64,000 nucleotides of DNA. Origin: Aricia agestis (lineage: Eukaryota > Arthropoda > Insecta > Lepidoptera > Lycaenidae). Shown in pieces: positions 32,513-42,999 of this stretch (the first letter of the stretch is position 1; each line of letters starts with the position of its first letter). A program made the position numbers and the translations under genes. Location: NCBI RefSeq assembly GCF_905147365.1, contig NC_056410.1, positions 1,711,501 through 1,775,500 of the forward strand, in the 5' to 3' direction. Below the pieces are notes generated by a model. The model saw nothing but the letters and a program-made list of their open reading frames with translations. It ran no database searches and was not told the DNA's origin.

Positions 32513-32661
32513 GCCATATTTAACGATAAATAAGTAGAGGTTATCGTTAAATATGGCGTCCATTATTGACTTTAACCAAAGATTTGACATTTGGCATTGT
32601 ATAACTGCCGATCCACACTCGCGCGCGACAGCGCGCCGCGCATTGCGGCGCGCTGTCGCGC
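32513..32661. repeat. Two adjacent perfect 17-nt hairpins
   Basis: One has arms 32513-32529 and 32541-32557 (GCCATATTTAACGATAA). The other is GC-rich, with arms 32623-32639 and 32645-32661 (GCGCGACAGCGCGCCGC) around GCATT. GATCCACACTCGC flanks the GC hairpin directly on both sides (32610, 32680), suggesting a small mobile unit. Similar words occur at 33911-34160. Confidence 0.75.
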
Positions 32662-32804
32662 ATTCTGCCAAATTTACTGATCCACACTCGCAAAGTTCGC
32701 GACATGTTCGCAATGTTGTCACTTTTTAATTTCTTCACTTTCTTGACGCACTATAGTTTGTGCCCTTGAGCCAAATTTATCTTACTTTATATTATAAACT
32801 AGAT

Positions 32805-33765
32805 GTCCCGCGCGGCTTCGCTCGCGTAAATTATTAGGAATTTTATGGAAATCGTACATTTTTTCGCAACAAAATAGCTTATCTCTCTTCACGTAGTCTA
32901 CTCTATATCTGTGCCAAATAACATACAAAATTGCTTTAGTAGTTCGTGAGATAAACCCTTGCTAATAATTTTCCGTATTAACCACATTTCCTCTGTTTCT
33001 TCGGTCCTATTAGTTTGCGTGATAAAATAGCCTATAGCCTTCTTTGATAAATGAGCTATTTAACACTAAAATATTTTTTTATCGGATCAATAGTTCCTGT
33101 GATTAACGTGTTCAATCAAACAAATAAATATTTTTTAAATCGCTTGACAAAATCGAATCTTGATCTAATTGACTATGAAAAGTACCAATGGGTCATAATA
33201 GGCTCATAATGCATGCAATGCATCCCATGCATATAACTTTATAAGGTATAATATGGTAGTGATGATGAATGTAATTTGCATAGTAGCATATGCTTTCCGT
33301 TCTTAAAGCAATGCAAAGGAGTTCTCTCAGCACCTTCCCAATCTAATAATGGTATACCTTAGTGCAAAATCTTACTTGTTGATTGCTTATGCTTAGACTA
33401 CTTCCCACGAAACCGATGTCACCACATGTTTCCATATAAATTTTAAGGAGTTCCCTCGATTAGTCATGGCTCCCAGCATCAGATCACCACTTTTGTGAGT
33501 ATAGTACCAAATTGGGATGACACTCTGTACGCCAAAAGAAAAATTTTGAAAATCGGTTCACAAACGGCGGAGTAATCGTTGAATATAAAAAAACAAACAT
33601 AACACCTCCCCCATTTTGAAAGTCAGTTAAAATTGTAGCCTATGTGTTATTCTGATGTATAAGCTATATTATTGTAAAGTTTCATTAAGATACATTCAGT
33701 AGTTTTTGCGTGAAAGAGTAACAAACATCCATACATCCAAATAAACTTTCGCCTTTATAATATTA
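32805..33765 (+). repeat. TAGATGTCCCGCGCGGCTTC repeat, interrupted
   Basis: The head (AGATGTCCCGCGCGGCTTCG, AGTAGTTCGTGAGATAAACC) is at 32805-33130 and the tail (AAGTTTCATTAAGATACATT, TTCGCCTTTATAATATTAT) at 33630-33765. A copy of the AAGTCGGTT family (33160-33620) separates them, indicating a nested insertion. Confidence 0.6.
33160..33620 (-). repeat. Dispersed repeat of the 25856-26245 family
   Basis: TTTTAAGGAGTTCCCTCGAT, CAGCATCAGATCACCACTTT and AAATCGGTTCACAAACGGCG match the copies at 25856-26245 and 55143-55945. It ends CATTTTGAAAGTCAGTT. Confidence 0.65.
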
Positions 33766-33910
33766 TATAAAGTAAATAAAGTATATAAAGTATAAAGTAA
33801 TAAAGTATAAAGTAGGATTAATTATATTCTGTTCACTAAACAATGCTGGCATCAGGCATGTCTTGTATGGCAAAAGCCCTTATTAAAATAAAGATTTAAA
33901 AAAATTCTCT

Positions 33911-34160
33911 TTGTCGCGGGACAGAAAACCGACAACAATCGGGGAACGGGCCGCGAAGTGCGAAACATATGCGAATCGGATCTCTCACTCACGCTTCGCA
34001 GGAATTTCGCGGCGCCGCGGCGTCGCGCACGGTCCGCGCGCGAGTGGGGATGCAGTCGGGGAACCAGCCGCGAAGTGCGAAAAATATGCGAACCGGATCC
34101 ACACTCACGTTTCGCGGAAATTCCGCGGCGTCGCGCGCGAGTGGGGATGGGGCCTTATAG
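33911..34160 (+). repeat. GC-rich tandem duplication (~115-bp unit)
   Basis: Two units share CCGCGAAGTGCGAAA, ATATGCGAA, CACTCACG, TTCGC and GCGTCGCGC words (about 33945-34050 and 34060-34150). It is a CpG-rich island in AT-rich DNA. The frames open here code only for repeat-like arginine-rich peptides, so I do not call a gene. Confidence 0.7.
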
Positions 34161-34314
34161 TTAAAGTTACAGTTATAGTAAGTTGGTGCAACCCACCCTA
34201 AGAAGATTTCTTAGGTTTAGTACACCTTAACTTCATATTAAAATGACTATGACGAGTAGGACGTACCAACTACCCACATACAAGACGTCGTGTAAAATAC
34301 AAATTTGAAAATAA

Positions 34315-34810
34315 AACTAGAGATCGCCCAAGGGTCGAAATTCGACCTCAAATAAAAAATTTAATTAGAAATTTTTCTATTGATATTCTATTATCAAAAT
34401 ATTGACTTTATTATTTTTTAAACATAATTCCTGCGACAGACTCAGATTAATAAAGTCAAATGATGACAGACTGGCCGTGTAATCATTGTCTCATGCAGTA
34501 TTTAAGATTCAATAAAAAAACTAAATCTAGTTATTTTCAATTTGACAACAGACTTCAACCATAAATAAAAGAGTCCAATTCGTGTGTACAGGCTTGTCAA
34601 TCAAAATCTCCTAGTGTGTGTGTGTTGTAGTGTGTGTAATGTTTTATTTGTTAAAAAAACGTACATGATAAAAGCATAATTTCAAAACATATTAGCTCGA
34701 TGCATTTCTTTACCATATAAACTATAACTATGCAAAATTTCATTCTCCTACGTTTCCCCATTTTTCGTCAAAAGGGATCCAAAGATTTTCGCTCGCGTAA
34801 AAATATAGAT
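34315..34810 (+). repeat. ACTAGAGATCGCCCAAGGGTC family (copy 1)
   Basis: It shares about 480 bp with 36805-37290: head ACTAGAGATCGCCCA, CAGACTGGCCGTGTAA, ACAGACTTCAACCATAAATA, a GTGTGTGTGTTGTAGTGTG tract and CTACGTTTCCCCATTTTTCG. No protein is encoded. Confidence 0.75.
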
Positions 34811-34881
34811 TATACGTAAGTATATCAAATTAGTCACTACGGAACCCGTATTTTGGACCTAAGTCGCAACTGGCTGTTCTA

Positions 34882-34933
34882 AGCCTAGTCTACAAGGCCG
34901 GGGGTACGACAACTCGATCTTGTAGACTAGGCT
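34882..34933. repeat. Perfect 15-nt hairpin
   Basis: Arms 34882-34896 and 34919-34933 (AGCCTAGTCTACAAG and complement) with a 22-nt spacer. Confidence 0.85.
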
Positions 34934-35349
34934 CCACGCGTCACGCCTGTCTGTTGTAATAATTATATAAATCGTTGTCTATTATAATACATATAGTTTA
35001 TTATTATGAAGAAATAATTGTTTTTACGTTATTTAACGAGGCATCTATAACTGGACATATTTCGACGAAATTTTCCATATATAGGCACAGAGCAGACTAT
35101 TTATGAATGACATAGTACGCTAGCATTAATCAGCGAAAAGCACGGTTATTGCGAAATTTCCTTTTGCCGTCATGAAGTTCAAGGAAAGATCTAGTAATTT
35201 ATTATTTACAATCCTCGCAGTTATGTTATTTTAGTTCATCACAAATACGGCGAAGACAATGTGGCATGCTATTGTTATACAACGACAGACAATTTGCAAC
35301 TGTTATACCTATCACTACTCCTTTATGCCGTTGATATAAGGTTCATTAT

Positions 35350-35960
35350 GGTAGGATTCAGAGGTAAAATACGTGTGGACACTGGACGGTGACCACTTAC
35401 CGTCACGTCAGTCGGCCAGTAATCTAATTATGTGTGGTACGAGTACTACCCCGAGTTACCGATGTTATAGGCCGCGACAAATCACGGCTGGATTTATATG
35501 TGTCCGCGCTAACGAGCGGTTTGGCCGCTACGCCAAGAGATCACACGTACGCGGTCGTTACACGGTATAGCGGCCATAAAGCGGCTAGTTCGCGCGAACG
35601 CATTTAATGCAACCTAATAGCTACAGCTGTGACAGTACTTTAGCCTCACAGAAGCACGGAGTAATAAGAGCTATGTTTCGTTGAGTGAAACCTAAACTTA
35701 GCTGGATGTACTATGTTGTACAAGTGTACTATCAGAAAAGTCGGTCTATAGGCAGACCTACGTAACTTGGTTTCGCTATGTCAAACCCAGCTGACAGGTC
35801 ACAACTTAGGAGTTAGGGTCAAGTCAGACTGCAACGCGACGCGTACAAATGGATTTCTAGAAATGCGTCTACACGTCGCGTTGCGGTCTGAATCGACCCT
35901 TAGATTAACTTCACTAATCACTTTACTTGACCAAATGACGTAGGCCCGCCATCTGCCCAG
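35350..35960. repeat. GC-rich patch and relative of the 1218-1712 element
   Basis: 35350-35610 is GC-rich with GCGGTTTGGCCGCTACGCC words and no convincing gene. From 35715 on, TGTCAAACCCAGCTGACAGG, GACTGCAACGCGACGCG (mirrored by CGTCGCGTTGCGGTCTGA) and GACCAAATGACGTAGGCCCG relate it to the composite element at 1218-1712. Confidence 0.45.
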
Positions 35961-36087
35961 TGCTCATTTCTTCAATGTTATTCACTCTGTAATGAATTAT
36001 ATAAAATATAATTCAATTAAATTATTTAGATATTTTGTGGGAAGTTAAAGAATTGTGAAGAAAACTTACAGTCCGTAAATTGATAAT

Positions 36088-36240
36088 TTATTTATTTATT
36101 TAAACACTTCATGCAAATATTTACAAAGGCGGGCTTAATGCCTAGTGGCATTCTCTACCAGCCTCAGCTCTTCTATAATTAAGTAGAATAGCGCAATCAA
36201 GTTAATAAGTAATAACAAGTAAGTATTGATGAATACAAGT
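36088..36240 (-). mobile_element. 5'-truncated LINE 3' end
   Basis: In minus sense GGCATTAAGCCCGCCTTTGT is followed by TTTGCATGAAGTG and an AAATAAATAAATAAA tail. Only the 3' UTR remains. Confidence 0.6.
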
Positions 36241-36804
36241 TTATAAGCATTCTAATATTTTATATTATGCAATTAATACAAATACAGTAAAATAGATAAT
36301 AAACGTCTCCGTTATATAGATAATCTTTATTTTATACCGGATATCATTGATAGATTATAGTAACGTAGAGAATTATAAATTGCTAAAAAGCTTGGCTGGG
36401 GTACTACCGTGCCCCAAGATACCAATAATAGGTATACAGTACAAAAAATTGCCATAAAATTATAACTTATTGCAATATTACAAGATGATAAAGTTTATAC
36501 TTTATACTTTAAAGTTTACTGTTTAAATAATGTGTAATCTCACGCGAGATTTTCAAAATCTATATTCTGGCTGTAACCGTATTGATTTGGCCATAATATT
36601 CTAGAAATATTTTTTCTAACAATAATTGTAGAACTGTAGTTTTTTACTTGAAAAAAAATAATGGACCCTTATTTCTTAAACTGAAAAATTCCACGGGCCT
36701 ATTAATAAACATAACTTGTTTATTATTAGGCCCGATACGTGATAATAATAAAAAATATTTTTCTCTTTCTTCTTTTAGCGTAAATACTTAATAAAAATTA
36801 ATTA

Positions 36805-37290
36805 GAACTAGAGATCGCCCAATGGTCGAAATTCGACCTTAGATTCAACGACATTAGGACTACTACCTATATTTTGTAAAAAAAAAATTGCCTTTATCAT
36901 ATTTTTTTCAACTCTTGTCTCTGGAACTCAGCTGATCTGAGACTGGCCGTGTAAGCATTGTCTTATAGTCTTATAGATTCAATAAAAAACTATAATCCAT
37001 TTTCAATTTGTCACCTTCTTGTCAATGTTGTCAACAGACTTCAACCATAAATAAAAGAGTATAAGAGGCTTGTCACTCAAAAATCTGTCATTTTCCTTGT
37101 GTGTGTGTGTTGTAGTGTGTGTAATGTTTTATTTGTTAAAAACATGTATGATAAAAGCATAATTTCAAAATAATATTAGCTCGATGCACTCCTACAACAT
37201 ATAAACTATAACTGTGCAAAATTTCATTCACCTACGTTTCCCCATTTTTCGTCAAAAGGAATACAAAGTTTTTGGCTCACGTATTAATTA
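36805..37290 (+). repeat. ACTAGAGATCGCCCAATGGTC family (copy 2)
   Basis: Second copy of the 34315-34810 repeat, same orientation, with the GTGTGTGTGTTGTAGTGTG tract at the same internal place. It has small internal length differences. Confidence 0.75.
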
Positions 37291-37329
37291 AAAATTAATT
37301 AGAACTTGCAGCTTGCAGCTATTGACAGT

Positions 37330-37525
37330 ACTTACGTCAAATTGAAACTATTTTTAGATGATTTTTAGCATGGCTGAAAATAGTTTCAATTTGACAGCAA
37401 AATCCCCTTTTATTATAAACAAAATGATCCGCAATTTATTGAATTTCTTTATTACAAAAAATGTGATAAATGTCGAAGGACCGCTCGAGCGATTTTGTGC
37501 AAATAAAATTACAACGAAAAGTGGC
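37330..37525 (+). repeat. TTTCAATTTGACxxCAAAATCCCC family (copy 3)
   Basis: TTTCAATTTGACAGCAAAAT, AATGATCCGCAATTTATTGA and CCGCTCGAGCGATTTTGTGC match the copies at 15425 and 32095. Near its left end GTCAAATTGAAACTA and TAGTTTCAATTTGAC are inverted copies. Confidence 0.6.
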
Positions 37526-37696
37526 ATTGATTTTTATAATATACTTTTAGAGATTATTTTCTTCTGATATTGCATTTTATTAAATTTGAATAATATGCAT
37601 TCATAAAAAGCATGCCGTTGGTATGGCGTCATGTAATACTTCCATTGAAAGGAAGGAATTGATTTGAAACTTATCTATAATCTATCCTTATGTTGT

Positions 37697-37948
37697 CAAC
37701 TCGCATTCATAATAATGAATGCGAGTTGCACGTGCCGCTACCTGTCTGTACTCATCATCATCACGCGTTAATCATTTACAACAACAACAGCAACGTCAAA
37801 ATACACAACAACTTCTTCCACAACAAACAACATCATACATGTCGTATGTATGTTTGATAGGAAAGGACATCAGGGAAATTCCATACAATGTTGGCCCAAA
37901 AAAAACTGCGCGGCCAGACCTAGGATTATTTCCAATAATCCTAGGTCT
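37697..37948. repeat. Two perfect hairpins (14 and 15 nt) and CAA-rich patch
   Basis: Arms 37697-37710 and 37715-37728 (CAACTCGCATTCAT) around AATA; arms 37916-37930 and 37934-37948 (AGACCTAGGATTATT) around TCC. Between them is a CAACAACAACAGCAACG low-complexity run. Confidence 0.8.
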
Positions 37949-38689
37949 AAAAAGTGTAGTTATTAAGTGTATATAATTTATATGTATGTTAGTCATTAAG
38001 GTACTTATATATTGTATGGGCCTATGTAGCCTGCTATAAATAAATGAATAAAATAAATAAATAGCTAAGACCATATTAAGAACTTAAAAAAGTAACTGCA
38101 TTTTCTGATTAGTTAAGAAAAAAATATGAAAAGTCTTACGTACGGAAACTAAAATAACTACTCAAAAACTTAGTTACAGTGTTAAATTCATAAAATTAGT
38201 TTAAAGTGTACATAACTAGCTATTGGAAAATATAATATTCTCAGCTCTGGCCGCTCTTTTTTTTGGACCAAACCTAATGTCCCTTGATCGTATTGGAATA
38301 ACTGGCCTCTACATTGTAGGTACAGAAAAAAAGAACTGGCATTTACATGAGAAAAGATTAAGAAACCTCATTTTTAGAAACTGTAGGTATCAACCGCAAT
38401 CGGAGACTTGATAATTGAAAAAAAACTTAACGCCTTGATAATTTGGCTGCAGCGATATCGATTTTTCTCAACAATGACTAACAGCTATTTTTGAAGTTTA
38501 TTGTCAGTATTCATCATGTATTCATCATGTCTTTATCTTTGAATTACCCATAGCATAACACGATTGGTCAACTTTTAAAACACAGAATAATTAATCAAAA
38601 AGACCTCTATAAAAACCGGGATTCTAATTTCGCCAACAGAGGAGAGTGATTTAAGCTTCTTAAAGTACATAGATTAATTCAAGCATACA

Positions 38690-38830
38690 GTTCGACAAGG
38701 ATTTTTATGAACGTGGCGAGAAAAGGAACTAGCGCTGCTATCATACAAAAACGTAATTTTTGACAGTTCTTCTTTACCAGCAGCGCCCATTGATACATTC
38801 ATTTAAAGCCTTGTCAAGCTGTACACTAAT
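38690..38830. mobile_element. MITE with CGACAAGG ends
   Basis: TTCGACAAGGATTTTTATGA and AACGTGGCGAGAAAAGGAAC at the left, and TTTAAAGCCTTGTCAAGCTG at the right; related to 15090-15210. Confidence 0.55.
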
Positions 38831-39599
38831 TTGCCCATAGCTTATATAAAATATTATATTTAGGGTTTTTAAATTACGCGACAAAAACCATTTTGTCGCT
38901 TACGCCCTTTCCATTTCTTGTTTTATAGAAAACAAGCGATCTAAAACATATCCAAAACGATTTTTACTTTAACGCGGCGTCACCTTTTATTAATACGAAT
39001 AACTTTAGTGAAAATTTTGACTTAACCTATATACATTTTCTGTCAAACTCTTGATTCAATGAAAGTTAAATATCATTAAATTAGCGGACGTATAGGTGCT
39101 AAGTTCTGCTATTGCTTCTTGGGGTGGTAATTGCATTATGTCAGTTAATAATACAGATGATCTGATTACTGGTTACACAGGTGGTATTCCCAGGCTCGTG
39201 AGAACTGAGCTATGAGAAAACATCCTTACATTCTCACTTTTTCACTTTCATTAAACTTTTTCCGTGGCTTACTGTTTAGCAATGCGCCATAGTTTTTCAA
39301 ATACTTACGCAATATAATAATATTAATTATAATAAAATTTTGTTAGCTAGTATGTTTTTAACTGGCTCCGAAACTACTGCCCCAATTTTGATAAAATTGG
39401 CATAGTTTTAGAATAGACCACAGCATAAGCTATGGGCTACATTTTATCGCAAAAAAAATGCACGGTCCCAATATTAGTTTGCACGGACAACCTCGACCGC
39501 GGAAGTCGCGACTCGCGAATTCCTAAATTTTATGAGTATGAATAAAAGAAATTTAACGCAATTGTGATTTGGCAATATAATGATCGACGAATATATTTG

Positions 39600-39990
39600 C
39601 ATTATCCATTATTTACTAATCTTATAAATGCGAAAGTGTGTCCGTCCGTCTGTCTGCTACCTCTTCACGCTCAAACCGCTAAACCTATGCTGAAATTTGG
39701 CATGGGGATACCTTGAGTCCCGGGAAAGGTCATAGGATATTCATTTATTTATTTATTTAGGACCAAAAACAGTTTTGCATGAATTACAACATTAGGTTTG
39801 GACATTTAAAAATACACGCTACATGCAATAACTAATTACAATTGGTCACAGCATGCAATTACATTAAAAAGTAAAAAGTATACATATTATGTGATATATC
39901 CTTTGTCTGTATGTATGATAATGTACGGTTCCGGCGCGATAAACAAATTTTAATAAACGAACGGAGTTGCGAGCGTCATCTAATGTTAAA
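39600..39990 (-). repeat. GACGCCCGC family copy split by a LINE 3' end
   Basis: The host copy runs CTTATAAATGCGAAAGTGTG through GGAAAGGTCATAGGATAT and resumes at AATGTACGGTTCCGGCGCG, ending GAGTTGCGAGCGTCAT. Between 39740 and 39905 lies a minus-strand LINE 3' end (CATTTATTTATTTATTTAGG in plus sense). Confidence 0.65.
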
Positions 39991-40153
39991 TATAATATTT
40001 GTTTTTAAACGACTGTTTGGAGATAATGTTATATAAAACTGTGTGCACTCGCAATATAAACTCGCTATTCTCTATGTTATGTAAGAGCCTGTCCAGGTGA
40101 GGCGTTGTACGCGCGTACCCCAGATACTAGAAGCTAGATATAATTCATATACA

Positions 40154-40961
40154 TGTCGTAGGATGATTTGATAAATCGGATTATCACGAAAATTCTAGGG
40201 ACTTCGCGAAAACACGGATAATTAGACAATAGTGATTACATTTTTCAACCTTACTGACAAAAGGTCGTGTTTTCGCGAAAACGCGAGTCGCCTTAGGAAG
40301 ATTGCGAAACGAATCGTTAGTTACTAATTACTATCGAAAAAGTCACTGATTGGTCGGTTTAAGCGCCCCACAACAACATCTTCTCTGATTGGCTGAAGAC
40401 TTGACGTTTTAAATGTCAATTCATTGTCACGCGTTGTTATTTTTTGTGGTCGTTTTTGTAAGCGAGCTAGCAGTTTTTGATATTTTTAATGTGTTTAAAA
40501 TTGCAGTTGGACTTAAAAAATAGTGCGAAAAGTTATCTAAAAGTGTATCTGTAAATTCAAAATGACTGATACAAGACGTGAAATTAGTGCTGAAAGTTCA
40601 ACAGATCCAGAAACTAATTCTGAAGTTATTGTTGAGATAAGAAAAAGGTTAAATAAAAAGTAAAGTTCCTATGAAGAGGCATTGTCATTTCTTACCCTTT
40701 ATAATTCTATGGTGTAATACCTAAAAGATACTTATAGGAAAAGATAGTAACCAATCAGAATAAGAGTTGGCCAGTAAGCAAAAATCAAGCCAATCAGCGT
40801 TAAGAATGTGCAATGTTACTAAGGCAACTCGCGTTTTCGCAAAAAACCTAACTTTTTTTAGAAAAATTGAAAAATATAAATAGCATTATCTAATTATCCG
40901 TGTTTTCGCGAACTCCCTAGAATTTTTGCGAAAGTTCGATTTATCAAATCATCCTACGACA
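40154..40961. mobile_element. DNA transposon, 808 bp, TIRs and TACA target duplication
   Basis: TIRs of about 75 nt, imperfect, have tip TGTCGTAGGATGATTTGATA and include CGCGAAAACACGGATAATTA (mirrored near 40895). TACA occurs directly on both sides (40150-40153 and 40962-40965). Inside, CTCGCGTTTTCGC words occur inverted at about 40280 and 40810. A short ORF lies at 40562-40663. It is too short for a transposase, so it is probably an internal deletion derivative that kept its promoter and start. Confidence 0.65.
40562..40663 (+). CDS. 33-residue ORF inside the transposon
   Basis: ATG follows TCAAA (AAAATGACT context). The peptide is acidic then basic: MTDTRREISAESS, then TDPETNSEVIVEI, then RKRLNKK, ending in TAA. 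I do not recognise it. Its place, after about 400 bp of TIR and leader, would fit the first codons of a lost transposase. It could equally be chance. Confidence 0.3.
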   Translation: MTDTRREISAESSTDPETNSEVIVEIRKRLNKK

Positions 40962-41373
40962 TACATAAATCGCGTCCAGATGCCTACGCGCGTTTTCTTA
41001 CAAACGCGCGTAGGCATCTGTAATACGCTTGCAATGAGCGAGACTCTCGACTCGCCAGTAAAACGCGCGAGTCGATTGCATACTTGGGTGCCATTCTCAA
41101 CTACGCGCGAGTCCGTTACGAATGGACGTATTTAATTAGAGCGTGATAATTTCGAGTCCATTGTTTGTAGCGTAAAAAAGCGCGTAAAACGCGGTATCTG
41201 GATGCAATAGAAATTGAAACGCGTGTATGGAATTCGCGCGTAAGACGCCTCATCTGGATAGGCACTTAGCTGCAAACAGTCAAAGAGTTTGCCTAGATTA
41301 TACTGCGCGTAGAATACCTGGAAACAAAGTACTGTCCAATGTCCAATAGACTGAGTCAATAAAATATACTATA

Positions 41374-41575
41374 CTAGATGACGCCCGCCACTCCGTTGCC
41401 CCAAAATTAGTTTATTGCACAGGAACCGTGCATTTTTTCCCGATTGAAAAGTATCCTATGTCCTTTCCGGGACTCAAACTATCTCTATACCTTTCAGCAA
41501 AACCGGTTCAGCTGTTTGATCGTGAAGAGGTAAAACTAACAGACAGACAGACACACTTTCACATTTATAATATTA
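41374..41575 (+). repeat. GACGCCCGC family copy
   Basis: TAGATGACGCCCGCCACTCC, CCTTTCCGGGACTCAAACTA and ACAGACAGACAGACACACTT then TTTATAATATTAATAATTAA. Full-length relative of 6496-6692. Confidence 0.75.
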
Positions 41576-42157
41576 ATAATTAATAATTTAAGTAGTGGAT
41601 AGATGTAGATGATGGCCTACACTCGTAAAAACTGGATAAGTTGCGAAAGACAAGACATAAATATGTTAATAATAATAATTAAGGGGGTTGAAGTAAGTAT
41701 ACCATTCAAATTGTACAGGATAAGCAAAAAGCCCGCAAAGCAAAAGGTATCTGAACCACAGTATTACAGGTAAGTGACTTTTTTATTAATATCTCTGTTA
41801 ATTTAAATTACAAATTAGTTCGTAAGCCTATTTTACGTTTAATTTAAAATTTACAAGTGATTTAACTTGTTAATTGTAGTTAGTTATATACTAGCGAATC
41901 GCCGACATTGACTGTATATAAAGGAAGCTGGGGACACTTGGTCTCCCATTTTTCCTAATTTATTTAGAACAGGTTTAACTTAATTTTTTTAAACTAAAAT
42001 GAACCAGTTTCGACGAATGGAAGTAAACAATGCGTGGGTTCAATTATTATTTCTTTGATTTAATTTAATAAACATTTTGTCGTATTTTTTTTTCAATTTT
42101 TTGTTAAACCCTTTTTTATTATTAAAATATAAGTAATAATATAGTTAAGTAATATGA

Positions 42158-42430
42158 CGACCTCTGTGGCTCAGTGGTGAGCGCGTTGGTAGCTCAAGCC
42201 GGGGTCGCGGGTTCGAATCCCGCCGACGGAACAAAAAGTTTTCAATGTTCCCTGGTCTGGATGTGTACCTATTAAATATGTGTATGATATAATAAAAATC
42301 TTAAATATATATGTATGGTATAAAAGTATTAAATAAGTATATTTCCGTTGTCTGGTACCTGTAACACAAGTCCTTTAGGTACTTAGCACGGGGCCAGACC
42401 GACGTGGTGTGAAGCGTCCATAGATATTAT
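42158..42430 (+). mobile_element. tRNA-derived SINE (complete)
   Basis: The head GACCTCTGTGGCTCAGTGG holds a Pol III A-box-like TGGCTCAGTGG, and GGGTTCGAATCCCGCC holds the B box. The body runs GGTCTGGATGTGTACC and TGTCTGGTACCTGTAACACA to CACGGGGCCAGACC and GAAGCGTCCATAGATATTAT. The acceptor ends do not pair, so it is not a functional tRNA. The copy at 11693-14655 is split by a LINE. Confidence 0.8.
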
Positions 42431-42797
42431 AAAATTAAATATCTGAGTGTATGGGATATTGTCTCAAATATGGCCCAAGCGTCGCTCTCCTCCCGTTGTA
42501 TACTGTGATGATTGTATGTATATTAGTTTCATCACCGCCCGATGATACAAATGGGTCTCGACTCTCGACTGGTGATGTGTTGGGTCAAGTTCACTGAGAT
42601 ATTTTAGATACATTTTTATTTTTTCCGAAATCTTAACTCTAATAATTGTACTTACCTTAGTTCTTTTGCTATAAAATATAGTTATTTATTTTTATGACAA
42701 ACAACCGTAACAGCATGAAAATGTAAATACTTAATATTTAAACTGGTTTTTTTTAAGATATTTCTTAAAAAAATAATATGTTAAAATTAAACATTGA

Positions 42798-42988
42798 CTA
42801 TACTCCACTCGGGCTAACTTGTCGCTAGTGGTCGTTGACTCCCTGTCAAAAACTTGTCATTTTCCATATAAACAGCGATTGACAATGAAGTGTCAGATAT
42901 TGTCAATCGTGGTTTTATATGGAAAATGACAAGTTTTTGACAGAGAGTCAATGACCGCTAGCGACAAGTTAGCCCGAGTGGAGTATAG
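42798..42988. mobile_element. Palindromic MITE, CTATACTCCACTCGGGCTA family
   Basis: Two arms of about 85 nt (ACTTGTCGCTAGTGGTCGTT and its complement AATGACCGCTAGCGACAAGT; GTCATTTTCCATATAAA) around a short core. Near-perfect fold-back, with an inner copy at 28538-28703. Confidence 0.85.
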
Positions 42989-42999
42989 GTATAACTTGT

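Larger units (their letters stand above)
40087..41275. mobile_element. MITE with GCCTGTCCAGGTGAGGCGT ends, hosting another transposon
   Basis: The left end GCCTGTCCAGGTGAGGCGT with GTACGCGCG is mirrored by CGCGCGTAAGACGCC and TCATCTGGATAGGC at 41238-41268. The interior is rich in CGCGCGTA words and has a perfect 19-nt hairpin (arms 40977-40995 and 41002-41020). The element at 40154-40961 interrupts it. Confidence 0.6.

Noticed and set aside
33911..34201. Overlapping open frames rich in Arg and Ala
   Set aside because: They follow the CpG-rich tandem duplication in three frames; no domain and no splice context.
42158..42235. tRNA gene
   Set aside because: A and B boxes are good, but the acceptor arms do not pair and the sequence continues as a SINE body, with a second copy at 14529-14655.
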